Below are positions 1 through 9,502 of a DNA stretch of 45,674 nt, piece by piece. Position 1 is the stretch's first letter. Each line of letters begins with the position of its first letter. Location of the stretch: contig DASQDI010000146.1 of assembly GCA_035634255.1 (NCBI GenBank), forward strand, positions 1 to 45,674. Direction: 5' to 3'. Source of the DNA: DATLMR01 sp035634255. Its GTDB lineage: Bacteria > Acidobacteriota > Blastocatellia > UBA7656. Position numbers and translations under genes: made by a program. The notes under the pieces are model-generated. The model saw only the letters and a list, made by a program, of their open reading frames with translations, was not told the DNA's origin and did not search any database.

Positions 1-55
1 TTTATAACAGGGGACAAACCCTACCCGCTCACAGGAGTTGAAAGGAGAAGAAGGT

Positions 56-3000
56 ATGCGTCATAAGTTTAGGTTCTTACTCATGACCGCCCTGGTGCTG
101 TCGTTCGTAGTGAGAATGAGCTTTCCAGTATTTGCGCAGAACCCGACGGGGTCGGTCAGAGGCACGGTCACTGACCCGCAGGGGGCTGTTATACCAAACG
201 CCAACGTCACCGTCACCAACAAGGCCACTGGCGATGTGAGGCGGGCTAACACGGGTGACGATGGCATCTACCTGGTAAGCACTCTGTTGCCGGGTGAGTA
301 TGAGCTTAAGGTGGAGGCCACGAATTTTTCCACGCAGATATTGAACGTGGTCGTGCAGGTCGGCACGACCAGCTCGGGCGACGTTCAGATGCGGATCGGG
401 GCGGGGAACGAGATCGTGGATGTCGTGGCCGAGGCCCCGATCATCGACAAGGAGAACTACAAGCTCGACGGCGTCATCACCCGCCAGAAGATAGACGCGC
501 TCCCGCTCAACGGGCGCAACTTTTTACAGCTCGCCCTGCTTGAGCCGGGCGTCGGCGTCTCCACGTCCGCTCCGGGTAACGCGAACAACCTCTTCAACGT
601 CTCCATCGGCGGGGCCAGCTCGGCCGACACGCGCATCACGGTGGACGGGGGCAGCGTCGTCGATTACGTGACGGGCGGCGCGGGGCAGAACTTCTCGACG
701 GAGACGATCCAGGAGTTCCAGATATCGACGTTCAACTTCGACCTCTCGACCGGCGTCACCTCGGTCGGCGCGGTCAACATAGTGTCGCGCACCGGGACCA
801 ACGGGATTCACGGCAGCGCCCTCTACTTCTTCCGCGACAAGGAGCTCGCGGCGGTGCCGACCCTGTCCGTGGGCAAGTTCGGCGCGCCCGACTTCAGGAG
901 GTCGCAGTACGGCGGCTCGATAGGCGGACCGATAAAGAAGGACCGCGCCTTCTTCTTCGTCAACGCCGAGTGGCTCAATCAGGACGCGGTGTTCTCGTCC
1001 GTGAACACCGGTTTCGGGGGCCCGACCATAATCCCCGGCGTCGTCATAAACGACGTAAGCCAGTTCGACACGGCGTTCGAGAGCCCGTACGACGGGGTGG
1101 TCTTCAACCTCCGCGGCGACTTCAAGCTGAGCAACAAGCACAACCTCTTCGGCCGCTTCAGCATCGACGACAACGAAGCGTTCGCGCCCGTGGAGACCAA
1201 CGTGCTGCCTTCCAACTGGCGCATAAACAGCAACAGGTCCACCAACTATCAGGCGGGCCTGACCTCGATCTTCACTTCGAATCTGGTGAACGATTTCAGG
1301 TACAACTTCCAGAACATCAAGAACGACAGCCTGCTCCCGACCGAGGCCGAATGCCCCGGCTGCCTGGGGCTGCAGGGCGTGCAGATCCGCGTCAACGGCA
1401 GCACGCTCCGGCTCGGCAACCAGATCCAGGCCCCGCAGGACCGCGACAACGACCGGCACCAGTTCACCGACAACGTGAGCTGGCAGAAGGGCGCGCACCG
1501 CATCCGCTTCGGGGGCGAGTACGAGTACGACTGGGGCACGGGGTCGTGGGCCTTCCTCACGCCCGCTCTGATCGTCCTGCACAACCCTCATGACGTGATC
1601 GCGACGAACGCGGCGGTCAACACGTTACTGCCCGCGCCCATCAGGCCGCTTTACACGATTCCCCTGCCCGCCTCGTTCCTTACGCCGGGCGCGCAGATCA
1701 CCTACAACGACCTGCTTCAGCTTCCCATCGCTTTCGCCGTGGCGGGCATCGGCAACCCTTTGCAGCCGCCCCCGTTCAACCGCGACATCGCGCGCCGCAG
1801 CGACCGCTATCGCTTCTACGCGCAGGACTCGTGGCAGGCGTTCCAGGGCTTCACCTTCAGCTATGGGGCCTCTTACCTCTACGAGACCAACCTGTTCAAC
1901 CATGACCTGAGCAAGCCCGCCCTGATCCGGGACCTGGTCGGCTCGCTCGAACCTTCGCCGAAGGACAAGAACAACATCGCCCCGGCGATAGGTTTCGCGT
2001 GGGACGTGGGTAACAAGGGCAAGACCGTCGTCCGCGGCGGGGCCGGGATGTTCTACGACACGTCTCTGTTCGTGACGCGCCTGCGCGAGCGCTCGGCAAT
2101 CGGGCCGGCCAACAACGGCCGCTCGCAGGTCGTCGGGGCGTTCTTCCAGAACCCCATCCCCTTCACGCGCATTCCGGGGATTCCTGAGCCGCTCGCGAGC
2201 ATCAACCCTCGCGTCGGCGCGGGGATAAACTTCCAGGTCATCCCGACCAAGTTCACGGGCCAGAACTTCCTCGACCTGCTCAACGCGCAGGTGCCTCTGA
2301 TCGAGGGCCTGCTCGACACGGTTGGAAACGCCGGCTTCACGAGCATCGACTTCTTCAAGACCGGCACGGACCTGCTCGATCAGGGCAACGTGACCCCTTA
2401 CTCCCTTCAGTACACGATAGGGTTCCAGCACCAGCTGCCCAGCAACATGGCGATCTCGGCCGACCTGGTCTTCCGCAATCGCGTCCACCTGCTGTCGCCG
2501 AACCTCGACTACAACTACTTCAACCGGCCCGCGGAATTCGGCGGGCAGAGGCTACGCAGTTGCGTCGGGGCGGAAGCCGTGGACCCGACCGCCCAGTGCT
2601 CGAACGGCCCGATCAGCTTCATCACCAGCAATGGCCGCGAGCAGTACCGGGGTCTGCACCTGAAGCTGGACAAGCGGTTCTCGGACCGCTTCCAGTTCAC
2701 CGCGTCCTACGCCCTGTCGAGCCTGAGAGGGTTCTTCCAGACCGAAGACCTCAACAACTGGTTCGGCAACAGCGGCAACCTCGGCAACGACGTGCGCCAC
2801 CGCTTCACCTTCAGCGGCGTGGTCGATCTGCCGTGGGGCTTCCAGGCCTCTCTGATCTCCGTTCTGCAGAGCCGCCCGCCGTTCAACGCGACGATCAACT
2901 CGACGAACGACATCAACGGCGATGGGGTCGGTGGGGACACCCTGCCCGGCCTCGAACGGAACTCCCTCAACCGGGGCGTGAGCAAAGAAGAGTTCATCCG

Positions 3001-3325
3001 GCTCGTGAATGAATTCAACGCGAGGAGGGCCGGAAGGCCCGACGCTCGCGGGGCCACGATCCGCGCGCTGGTGCTGCCGACCGACTTCGAGTTCGGGGAC
3101 AACTTCCAATCGCACGACGTTCGCCTCTCGAAGATATTCAGGTTCGGAGAGCGGTACGCCCTTCAGGGGATGTTCGAAGTGTTCAACGTCTTCAACACCT
3201 CGAACCTGACCGGGTACTCCACGACCATCGGGCCGGGCTTCGGGAGGCCGACCGAGAGGGCGGGACAGGCGTTCGGGACCGGCGGGCCGCGCGCCATCCA
3301 GCTTGGCGGCCGCTTCACCTTCTAA
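56..3325 (+). CDS. TonB-dependent receptor with carboxypeptidase-regulatory-like N-terminal domain (Oar-like)
   Basis: Outer-membrane beta-barrel receptor of about 1089 residues, presumably for uptake of a large or complex ligand; the ligand cannot be told. The start is ATG 56, preceded by an AGGAGAAG ribosome site; the frame stays open to a TTG at 38, but that lies before the ribosome site. Residues 1-28 form a signal peptide ending FAQ. A carboxypeptidase-regulatory-like beta-sandwich follows (about 30-110, GSVRGTVTDPQGAVIPNANV), then a plug domain (about 125-250, with LPLNGRNFLQLALLEPGV) and a long beta-barrel ending in an aromatic strand (GGRFTF). This architecture is strongly expanded in Acidobacteriota and Bacteroidota. 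I see no TonB-box. The secreted hydrolase gene at 3499 lies downstream on the same strand, past a hairpin, so co-transcription is uncertain. Confidence 0.9.
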   Translation: MRHKFRFLLMTALVLSFVVRMSFPVFAQNPTGSVRGTVTDPQGAVIPNANVTVTNKATGDVRRANTGDDGIYLVSTLLPGEYELKVEATNFSTQILNVVVQVGTTSSGDVQMRIGAGNEIVDVVAEAPIIDKENYKLDGVITRQKIDALPLNGRNFLQLALLEPGVGVSTSAPGNANNLFNVSIGGASSADTRITVDGGSVVDYVTGGAGQNFSTETIQEFQISTFNFDLSTGVTSVGAVNIVSRTGTNGIHGSALYFFRDKELAAVPTLSVGKFGAPDFRRSQYGGSIGGPIKKDRAFFFVNAEWLNQDAVFSSVNTGFGGPTIIPGVVINDVSQFDTAFESPYDGVVFNLRGDFKLSNKHNLFGRFSIDDNEAFAPVETNVLPSNWRINSNRSTNYQAGLTSIFTSNLVNDFRYNFQNIKNDSLLPTEAECPGCLGLQGVQIRVNGSTLRLGNQIQAPQDRDNDRHQFTDNVSWQKGAHRIRFGGEYEYDWGTGSWAFLTPALIVLHNPHDVIATNAAVNTLLPAPIRPLYTIPLPASFLTPGAQITYNDLLQLPIAFAVAGIGNPLQPPPFNRDIARRSDRYRFYAQDSWQAFQGFTFSYGASYLYETNLFNHDLSKPALIRDLVGSLEPSPKDKNNIAPAIGFAWDVGNKGKTVVRGGAGMFYDTSLFVTRLRERSAIGPANNGRSQVVGAFFQNPIPFTRIPGIPEPLASINPRVGAGINFQVIPTKFTGQNFLDLLNAQVPLIEGLLDTVGNAGFTSIDFFKTGTDLLDQGNVTPYSLQYTIGFQHQLPSNMAISADLVFRNRVHLLSPNLDYNYFNRPAEFGGQRLRSCVGAEAVDPTAQCSNGPISFITSNGREQYRGLHLKLDKRFSDRFQFTASYALSSLRGFFQTEDLNNWFGNSGNLGNDVRHRFTFSGVVDLPWGFQASLISVLQSRPPFNATINSTNDINGDGVGGDTLPGLERNSLNRGVSKEEFIRLVNEFNARRAGRPDARGATIRALVLPTDFEFGDNFQSHDVRLSKIFRFGERYALQGMFEVFNVFNTSNLTGYSTTIGPGFGRPTERAGQAFGTGGPRAIQLGGRFTF

Positions 3326-3353
3326 GCCTCCGCCGGGCTTAGTCTGCCGATGA

Positions 3354-3418
3354 CGAGTGGCAGGTGCCTGGTATAGAATGTCGCACGCGAACATTCTATG
3401 CCGGCCGCCTGCCACTCG
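3354..3418. repeat. Long imperfect hairpin (28-bp arms, 9-nt loop)
   Basis: Arms 3354-3381 and 3391-3418 are near-perfect inverted repeats (CGAGTGGCAGG at the outer end, TAGAATGT at the inner end, with a few mismatches in the middle) around a 9-nt loop. It sits 26 bases after the receptor stop and could act as a factor-independent terminator, although no T-tract follows. The outer arm word GACGAGTGGCA also occurs alone near 31143, so it may belong to a dispersed repeat. Confidence 0.7.
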
Positions 3419-3498
3419 CCGCTTCCGGCGCATGAAATCAGGCGGTCCGGTCCGCCCGACGAAACCGGCGCGCGAGCACCGCCCGTAGGAGAGATGTC

Positions 3499-5220
3499 AT
3501 GGAGAACTCGATGAATACCGACACCCGCAGGAGAGGCCCGACAGGTCTCAGGGCAGGCGTCCGACTTCGCGCCATTCTATGGCTGTGCCTCGCCCTGGCT
3601 CTTCAGTTCGCCGCGCCGACAGATGCGCGCCCGTACCGCCCGCAGGGCCAGCAAACGGCGGCCGCCTCACCGGTCAAGAGGCTGGACGAGATGGTCCCCG
3701 TGCGCGACGGAGTGAAGCTCGCCACGACCGTCTACCTGCCCGAGGGCGCGGGCCCGTGGTCGGCGGTGCTCGTGCGAACGCCCTACAACAAGGAGCTTCA
3801 GTCGGTCGGCCACGCGGCGTGGACCAAACGCGGCTTCGCCCTCGTGGTGCAGGATTGCCGCGGGAGGTTCAAGAGCGAGGGCAAGTACGACCCCTTCGTA
3901 GACGACCCGCAGGACGGCTACGACACCGTAGAGTGGGTCGCCAAACAGCCCTGGTCGAATGCGCGCGTGGGCATGTACGGCGCGTCCGCCATGGGCATAA
4001 CGGCGAACCTCGCCGCGCTGATGAGGCCGCCGCACCTCGTCGCCAACTTCGTCATGGTCGCGCGCTCCAGCATCTACAAAGAGTCGGCTTTCATGGGGGG
4101 GGTCTTCCGCAGGGAGTTGAACGAGATATGGCTCAAGCGGCAGAACGCTCTCGACGCGCTCAACGAAACGTTCAGGCACAACGTGTACGACGGGTATTAC
4201 GATTCCAACGAGATGTCGAAGCACTGGGAGAAGATTCAAATCCCCGTCTATAACTACGGCGGCTGGTACGACATCTTCTCCGAGGGGAACGTGCAGAACT
4301 TCGCCGGCCTGCAAGCGAACGGGGGCGGGCTGGCCCTCGGGAATCAGAAGTTGATGATGGGGCCGTGGGCGCACGGCAACATGGACGAGGTGAAGTACCC
4401 GTCGAACGGCACGGTCAACCCCGTCGAAGAGGCGCTCCGCTGGTTCGATTACTGGCTCAACGGGAAGAACAATGGCGTCAGGGACGAGCCGCCCGTGAAG
4501 TATTACGTGATGGGCGACGTGGCGGACCCGAAGGCTCCGGGCAACGAGTGGCGCACGGCGCTGTCGTGGCCCGTCCCTTCAAGGCCGACCTCGTACTTCC
4601 TGCTGCCGGGCGGAAAGCTCGGCGAAACGCTCCCGGCCGAGCAGGAGGGCGCGAGCAGTTACAAGTACGACCCGAAGAATCCCGTGCCGACAATCGGCGG
4701 GGCCAACCTCAACATCAAGAAGGGGCCGATGGACCAGCGCGCCGTCGGAGAAAGGAAAGACGTTTTAAAGTTCCTCACCCCGGCGCTCGAATCGCCCGTA
4801 GAAGTCACGGGCCGCGTGACGGTCGAGCTGTGGGGGGAGTCCGACGCGCCGGACACGGACTGGATGGCGAAGCTCGTGGACGTTTACCCGGACGGGACCG
4901 AGCGGCTCGTCCTCGACTCGGCCTTCAGGGCGAGGTTCCGCGAGGGCTTCGACCGCGAGGTCTTCATGAAGAAGGGCGAGGTTTATAAGTTCAAGCTGGA
5001 CCTCTGGAACACGAGCATCGTTTTCAACAAGGGCCACCGCATCGCCGTGCATGTCACGAGCTCCAACGACCCGCGCTTCGACCCGAACCCGAACACGGGC
5101 AAGCCCCTGCGCGCGGATTCCGAAACGCGAGTCGCCACCAACACGATTCATCACAACCGCAGGTACCCGTCGCGCGTGATCCTGCCCATCGTCCCGTACG
5201 CGAATGGGCGGAACCCGTAA
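3499..5220 (+). CDS. CocE/NonD family serine hydrolase (X-Pro dipeptidyl-peptidase S15 type), secreted
   Basis: An alpha/beta hydrolase of 573 residues, likely an esterase, amidase or acyl-amino-acid hydrolase acting outside the cytoplasm. ATG 3499 follows AGGAGAG at 6-nt spacing. A basic stretch and hydrophobic segment (about 20-43) form an export signal. The hydrolase core starts near 60. The catalytic triad is readable: Ser163 in GMYGASAMG, Asp258 in GGWYDIF and His292 in MGPWAHG, matching the triad of cocaine esterase. The C-terminal third, with DTDWMAKLVDVYPDG, is the S15 jelly-roll domain. Length fits the family. The substrate cannot be read from the sequence. It converges with the prenyltransferase gene, the stops being only 18 bases apart. 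Confidence 0.9.
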   Translation: MENSMNTDTRRRGPTGLRAGVRLRAILWLCLALALQFAAPTDARPYRPQGQQTAAASPVKRLDEMVPVRDGVKLATTVYLPEGAGPWSAVLVRTPYNKELQSVGHAAWTKRGFALVVQDCRGRFKSEGKYDPFVDDPQDGYDTVEWVAKQPWSNARVGMYGASAMGITANLAALMRPPHLVANFVMVARSSIYKESAFMGGVFRRELNEIWLKRQNALDALNETFRHNVYDGYYDSNEMSKHWEKIQIPVYNYGGWYDIFSEGNVQNFAGLQANGGGLALGNQKLMMGPWAHGNMDEVKYPSNGTVNPVEEALRWFDYWLNGKNNGVRDEPPVKYYVMGDVADPKAPGNEWRTALSWPVPSRPTSYFLLPGGKLGETLPAEQEGASSYKYDPKNPVPTIGGANLNIKKGPMDQRAVGERKDVLKFLTPALESPVEVTGRVTVELWGESDAPDTDWMAKLVDVYPDGTERLVLDSAFRARFREGFDREVFMKKGEVYKFKLDLWNTSIVFNKGHRIAVHVTSSNDPRFDPNPNTGKPLRADSETRVATNTIHHNRRYPSRVILPIVPYANGRNP

Positions 5221-5238
5221 TGCGCTCGGGCGCGGTCA

Positions 5239-6147
5239 CTACCCGGTGAACAGCAGCAGGTCGGTCGCGATGGTGACGAAGAGGATCACGCTCACGAATG
5301 CGTTCGTGGTGAAGAAGGCCGCGTTGAGGCGGGACAGGTCGTTCGCCTTCACTATGCTGTGCTGGTAGACGAGCAGCCCCCCCGTCACCATAACCCCGAC
5401 CATGCTCACCCATTCGAGTTGGGCCTCTATCACGAACAGCACGAGCAGCACGAACATCAGGGCGTGCAGGCCGCGGGCCGTGACGAGCGCCCTCTCGATG
5501 CCGAGCCTCTGAGGGATCGAGTGCAGCCCCGCCTCCCGGTCGAATTCGTAATCCTGGCAGGCGTAAATAATGTCGAACCCGGCGGTCCAGAACATCACCG
5601 AAAATGAGAGCAGCCACCCCTCGGCCGGGAGCCTCCCCTGAATCGCTATCCACGCGCCCGCGGGCGCTATCCCCAGACACCACCCGAGCAGGAGATGCGA
5701 CAGGGGCGTCACGCGCTTCGTGTAGGAGTAGAGCAGGACCGAAGCGAGGGTGATCGGGGCCAGTATCAGCGTCATGCGATTCAGCTGCACAGCCGCTAGC
5801 AGGAAGAGCGCCGCCGAGCAGAGCGTGAATATGACCGCGAAGCGGAGGTCCAGGAGCCCCGCAGGGAGGGCCCGGCCCGCCGTGCGCGGGTTGGCCGCGT
5901 CGATCTTCCGGTCGGCGATCCTGTTGAACGTCATCGCCGCCGACCTCGCGCCCACCATCGCGACGGTGATCCAGAAAAGCTTCGTCATCCAGAAGCTCAA
6001 AGGCTGAGATGGCATGCGGTACCCGGCCAGAGTCGCCCCGAGAAAGGCGAAGGGGAGGGCGAAAAGCGTGTGCTCGATCTTGATCATTTCGAGCGTGATT
6101 CGCAGCCGCTCGCCCACAGTCCTGTTATGCTTAGCGCCCGTCTCCAT
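5239..6147 (-). CDS. UbiA-family aromatic prenyltransferase (MqnP / 4-hydroxybenzoate polyprenyltransferase-like)
   Basis: Integral membrane enzyme of 302 residues that joins a polyprenyl chain to an aromatic acid in quinone synthesis. Both Asp-rich diphosphate/Mg sites are present: N75-x3-D79-x3-D83 (NRIADRKID) and D199-x3-D203 (DYEFD), separated by hydrophobic helices. The NRIADRKIDAANPRTAGRAL form is typical of the UbiA-like subgroup found in menaquinone-only bacteria rather than of proteobacterial UbiA. It starts 7 bases after the stop of the UbiX gene, so the two are almost certainly one operon. With UbiX and the amidohydrolase at 10923 nearby, I favour the futalosine-pathway prenyltransferase MqnP, but the reaction is inferred from context. 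Confidence 0.87.
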   Translation of the reverse strand: METGAKHNRTVGERLRITLEMIKIEHTLFALPFAFLGATLAGYRMPSQPLSFWMTKLFWITVAMVGARSAAMTFNRIADRKIDAANPRTAGRALPAGLLDLRFAVIFTLCSAALFLLAAVQLNRMTLILAPITLASVLLYSYTKRVTPLSHLLLGWCLGIAPAGAWIAIQGRLPAEGWLLSFSVMFWTAGFDIIYACQDYEFDREAGLHSIPQRLGIERALVTARGLHALMFVLLVLFVIEAQLEWVSMVGVMVTGGLLVYQHSIVKANDLSRLNAAFFTTNAFVSVILFVTIATDLLLFTG

Positions 6148-6154
6148 ACCGATT

Positions 6155-6757
6155 TTAAATGCCCCCGGTCCAGGCCGTCTCCTGCGAGTGCGCGAGCCCC
6201 AGGTGGTCCATCACCCGATAGATGAAGTGGTCGGCCATCGAAACTATGTCCGCCGGCCTTTGGTAAAACGCGGGCATCGCCGGAACGATCATCGCCCCCG
6301 CCTGCCTCAGCTTCAGCATGTTCTCCAGATGGATCGTCGACAAGGGAGTCTCGCGGGGGACTATCACGAGCCTGCGCCCTTCCTTCAGGCAAACGTCGGC
6401 CGCGCGGTGGAGCAGGTTGCGGCTGGTGCCCGTGGCGAGCACTCCGAGAGTGGCTGCGGAGCAGGGGATGACCGCCATCGCGTCGACTGGGTACGAGCCC
6501 GAAGCTATGGCCGCGCCGATGTCCCCCTGCGGAAATATCCTCGCCTTGGACGGAGCCCGGCCGATCATCTCCGCGAGCATCTGCTCTAAATCGGCGGAAG
6601 GGCTGATGTCGAGCTCGTCGCTGATCACGCGCCGCGCCGGCCCGCTCACCACGAGATTTATCTGGCGCACCTCGGGGCTCTCCTCAAGGTGGATCAGGAG
6701 CCTCTGCGCGTAGATCGCGCCGCTCGCGCCGGTTATTCCTACTGTTATCGATTTCAC
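6155..6757 (-). CDS. ubiX: UbiX-family flavin prenyltransferase
   Basis: Makes prenylated FMN, the cofactor of UbiD-type decarboxylases, from FMN and dimethylallyl phosphate. The frame is open to 6880, but that extension translates the dispersed repeat at 6771-6895, so I choose the GTG at 6757, giving 200 residues, the usual family length. The N-terminus KSITVGITGASGAIYAQ is the UbiX flavin-binding signature. Downstream are PCSAATLGVLATG and VPRETPLSTIHLENML, both highly conserved in the family. No UbiD partner lies in the window. The prenyltransferase gene follows 7 bases downstream. In futalosine-type menaquinone synthesis a UbiD/UbiX pair decarboxylates the naphthoate intermediate, which fits this neighbourhood. 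Confidence 0.93.
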   Translation of the reverse strand: MKSITVGITGASGAIYAQRLLIHLEESPEVRQINLVVSGPARRVISDELDISPSADLEQMLAEMIGRAPSKARIFPQGDIGAAIASGSYPVDAMAVIPCSAATLGVLATGTSRNLLHRAADVCLKEGRRLVIVPRETPLSTIHLENMLKLRQAGAMIVPAMPAFYQRPADIVSMADHFIYRVMDHLGLAHSQETAWTGGI

Positions 6758-6770
6758 CAGGGGTATTGTA

Positions 6771-6895
6771 CAGGGGCCGGGGGTCGGGGGCCAGGATTCG
6801 GGGCTAAGGAAGGGGCATTTCAGGCTCTCTTTATTGAATCCTTTTCCTTCCCTGGCTCCTGACTCCTGATCACTGACCACTGGCCCTGACCCCCG
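6771..6895. repeat. Dispersed intergenic inverted repeat, copy 1
   Basis: An imperfect palindrome of about 125 bp between the stop of the permease gene (6898) and the ubiX start. The left arm begins CAGGGGCCGGGGGTCGG and the right arm ends GGCCCTGACCCCCG. On the minus strand the centre reads GGATTCAATAAAGAGAG then CTGAAATG and CCTTCCTTAGCCCC, the same core as the copies at 20491 and 37518. It ends 13 bases before the GTG of ubiX and so occupies its leader. Confidence 0.85.
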
Positions 6896-6897
6896 AG

Positions 6898-8154
6898 CTA
6901 TTCATACCTCAGAGACTCTATCGGGTCCATGCGCGAGGCGCGGAAGGCGGGCCACAGGCCGCTCAGCACCCCGACTATTATGAGGATGCCCGCGGCGGTG
7001 AGCAGGATTTCGGGCGACAGCAGGAAGTGAACGTCGGTCTTCCCCGAGGGGTCTTCGAGCAGTTCCGAGAGGAAGGCGCGCGAGCCGATCCCCCACGACA
7101 TCAGGTAAGATATGCCGATGCCGAGCGCGCCTCCGATGAAGGTGATCGCGAGGGCTTCCATGAGGAACTGGACGAGGATGTGCCTCCGCCTCGCGCCGAG
7201 CGCTTTGCGTATGCCGACCTCGCGCGTCCGCTCGGTGACGGAGACGAGCATTATGTTCATCACGCCTATGCCCCCGATCATCAGCGTGAGCGAGCCGATG
7301 AAGGTCAGAACGATCTTCAGCCCTCCCGTGATGCCGGCGAGCATGCGGCCGTTCTCGACCGAGTCCATCATCGTCACCGCGCGCTGGTCTCGCGGGTCGA
7401 AGTCGTGGCGCGCGGCGAGCGTGTCCTTGACCTGCTTCACGGCCTGGTCGTGCATCATCGGGTCGAGCGACTGGAAGACGAGGCTGTAGACGAACTCGTT
7501 GCTCCACAGCTGCCCGACCGTCGTGTAGGGGATGAAGGCGCAGTATTTATCGGGCGAGTAATAAGAGCTCATCTGCGGCTTGTTGGCCATGACCCCGATG
7601 ACTTCGAACGTCATGCCGTTCAGGCGGACCGTCTCTCCGACCGCCGGGCCGTTGCTGAAGAGCTTGCGCGCCACTTCGACCCCCAGGAAGACGACCCGCC
7701 GCCTCTTCTCGATGTCCTCCGCGTTGATGAAGCGCCCCGACTCCGCCGTCTCGTTCCGCATGACGCCGTACTCCGGCGCGACCCCGCGCGTGGGGGCCGA
7801 GGTCTGCCGGTTGCCGTACCCGATCACGAGCGTCCTGATGTATTCCGGGCTCACGTGCTTCACGAGGCCGAGCTCTCTGATCGCCTCCGCGTCGTCCTCC
7901 CTCATCCTGATCCGCTTGCCCGCGCGCTCGCCCCCCGCCTGCGCGCTGGTCTGGCCCCCGAAGACCACGACGGTCCCGTCGGAGAAGGAGCCGCGGAATC
8001 CGTAGATGAGCGCGCTGTGAAACCCGTTCCCGTATGACATCAGGAGCACGACCGTGACGATCCCCCAGCTTACGCCGAGCATGGTCATCATCGCGCGGAA
8101 TCGATGGCTGATGAGCGCGTGAAGCGCCTGCAGGAAGACTTCTCTCAGTATCAC
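6898..8154 (-). CDS. MacB-like ABC transporter permease (second of pair)
   Basis: Membrane subunit of a MacB/FtsX-type efflux system, 418 residues. The frame opens at 8196, but that overlaps the previous gene; GTG 8154 has a GGAGA site 7 bases upstream and lies 16 bases after the preceding stop, so I take it as the start. Topology is that of MacB permeases: one N-terminal membrane helix (about 15-40, TMLGVSWGIVTVVLLMSYG), a large periplasmic domain, and three C-terminal helices. The conserved FtsX loop GVMNIMLVSVTERTREVGIRKALGA is present. It lacks an ATP-binding domain and none is encoded nearby. It resembles its neighbour at 8171, including QAGGERAGKRIR, so the pair probably arose by duplication and works as a heterodimer. 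Confidence 0.9.
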   Translation of the reverse strand: MILREVFLQALHALISHRFRAMMTMLGVSWGIVTVVLLMSYGNGFHSALIYGFRGSFSDGTVVVFGGQTSAQAGGERAGKRIRMREDDAEAIRELGLVKHVSPEYIRTLVIGYGNRQTSAPTRGVAPEYGVMRNETAESGRFINAEDIEKRRRVVFLGVEVARKLFSNGPAVGETVRLNGMTFEVIGVMANKPQMSSYYSPDKYCAFIPYTTVGQLWSNEFVYSLVFQSLDPMMHDQAVKQVKDTLAARHDFDPRDQRAVTMMDSVENGRMLAGITGGLKIVLTFIGSLTLMIGGIGVMNIMLVSVTERTREVGIRKALGARRRHILVQFLMEALAITFIGGALGIGISYLMSWGIGSRAFLSELLEDPSGKTDVHFLLSPEILLTAAGILIIVGVLSGLWPAFRASRMDPIESLRYE

Positions 8155-8170
8155 TTTGCCATCTCCGGTT

Positions 8171-9469
8171 TCACATCTCGTAGCGCAGCGCCTCAATCGG
8201 CTGCATCTCCGCCGCGCGGCGCGCGGGGTAGACCGAGGCGAGAACCCCCACTATGACCAGGGCCATTATCGAAAACGCGGCCATCCGCCACGTGAATATC
8301 ATGCCGCTGAACCTCGCGGGCAGGGGGAGCAGGTTCACGAGGCTGCAAAGGCCGAGCCCCAGGGCGAGCCCGAGCGCCCCGCTCATCAGGGTCAGGAAGA
8401 GCCCCTCGCTCATGAACTGCCACTGGACGTTCCGCGCCGTCGCGCCGAGCGCCTTGCGCACCCCTATCTCTCTGGTGCGCTCCTTCACGGCTATCAGCAT
8501 GATGTTCATCACGCCGATGCCCCCGAGCGCGAGCGTGATGATGCTGACGGCGATGAAAAACTCCGACATGCTCTTCATCACTTTGCTGAACATCACCGAC
8601 GAGAGGGCAGTGTTCCAGATCGGTATGGCCTCCGTGTCGCGCGGGTCGAAGTTGTGGAGCGGCCCGAGTATCGCGCGGACCTCGGCCTCGACCGGCCCGG
8701 CCCCGCTGAAGAGGCCCTTCCCCTCGCTCTCGCTCATCCTGCGCAGCTCTTCGGTCACGTGGTCGTACGGGGTGGCGATGATCTTCGAGATGGAGTCGGC
8801 GTTGGTCAGGCTGCCGGTCACCGGGAAGTCCTTACGCATCGCCTCGTAGGGGACGAAGATGCGCTCGTTATCGCGGCTCGAATAGCTTGAGTCCTGGTCC
8901 TTGTTGCGCATGCGCCCGATGACCGTGTAAGGGATGGCGTTGAGCGTGACCTCCGAGCCTATGGGGTCGCGGTCGGCGAAAAGCTGTTTGCTCACGTCGA
9001 AGCCGATGACGACCACGCGCCGCGCCTGCTCGTTGTCGGCCTCCGAGATGACTCGCCCCCTGTCCGTCTCGATTGTGCGGATGTGCTGGAAGACGGGCCA
9101 CACGCCGCTCACCCCGACCGAGCTCGAATTGAACGGGCTCTTGGCGTTCACCTGCCCCATGATCTCCGGGGAGACGAACTCCAGCATCTTCGAGCGCTCC
9201 TTGAGGGCGTACACGTCCCCGAGGTTGAGCCGGATCAGGCGGCCCGCGCGCTCGCCCCCCGCCTGCATGCTGGTCCGCCCGCTGTTGATGATCAGTATGT
9301 TCTTGCCGAATTCCCTGAATACCGCGTCGTTGCCGCGCTGGAACCCTTCGCTGACCGACGAGAGGATGACGATGGAGATGACCCCCCAGACGATCCCGAA
9401 CATGGTCAGGAAGCTCCGCAGGCGGTTCGCGGAGAGGTTCGACCATGTCTGTGAGATCAGCTCGCGCAT
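8171..9469 (-). CDS. MacB-like ABC transporter permease (first of pair)
   Basis: Permease of 432 residues beginning MRELISQTWSNLSANRLRSF, the usual start of this family, with an N-terminal membrane helix (about 20-42), a periplasmic MacB core domain (about 50-270) and a C-terminal FtsX domain of three helices. The loop GVMNIMLIAVKERTREIGVRKALGA couples to the ATPase in characterised relatives. It lies 33 bases downstream of the adaptor gene and 16 bases upstream of the second permease, so the three form one operon. The usual order adaptor-ATPase-permease is missing its ATPase. Cargo is unknown; relatives export macrolides, peptides, lipoproteins or siderophores. Confidence 0.9.
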   Translation of the reverse strand: MRELISQTWSNLSANRLRSFLTMFGIVWGVISIVILSSVSEGFQRGNDAVFREFGKNILIINSGRTSMQAGGERAGRLIRLNLGDVYALKERSKMLEFVSPEIMGQVNAKSPFNSSSVGVSGVWPVFQHIRTIETDRGRVISEADNEQARRVVVIGFDVSKQLFADRDPIGSEVTLNAIPYTVIGRMRNKDQDSSYSSRDNERIFVPYEAMRKDFPVTGSLTNADSISKIIATPYDHVTEELRRMSESEGKGLFSGAGPVEAEVRAILGPLHNFDPRDTEAIPIWNTALSSVMFSKVMKSMSEFFIAVSIITLALGGIGVMNIMLIAVKERTREIGVRKALGATARNVQWQFMSEGLFLTLMSGALGLALGLGLCSLVNLLPLPARFSGMIFTWRMAAFSIMALVIVGVLASVYPARRAAEMQPIEALRYEM

Positions 9470-9502
9470 AAGACTCGATTCGAGGCCCGACTCAAGGCCC
9501 GG

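Noticed and set aside
524..1591. Long minus-strand open frame (355 codons) within the receptor gene
   Set aside because: Its composition (runs of Ala, Val, Arg, Glu) is that of a high-GC shadow frame, and the plus-strand receptor has clear domain structure over the same bases.
6758..6880. N-terminal extension of UbiX
   Set aside because: The extra residues translate the dispersed repeat and have no counterpart in the family; GTG 6757 gives the normal length.
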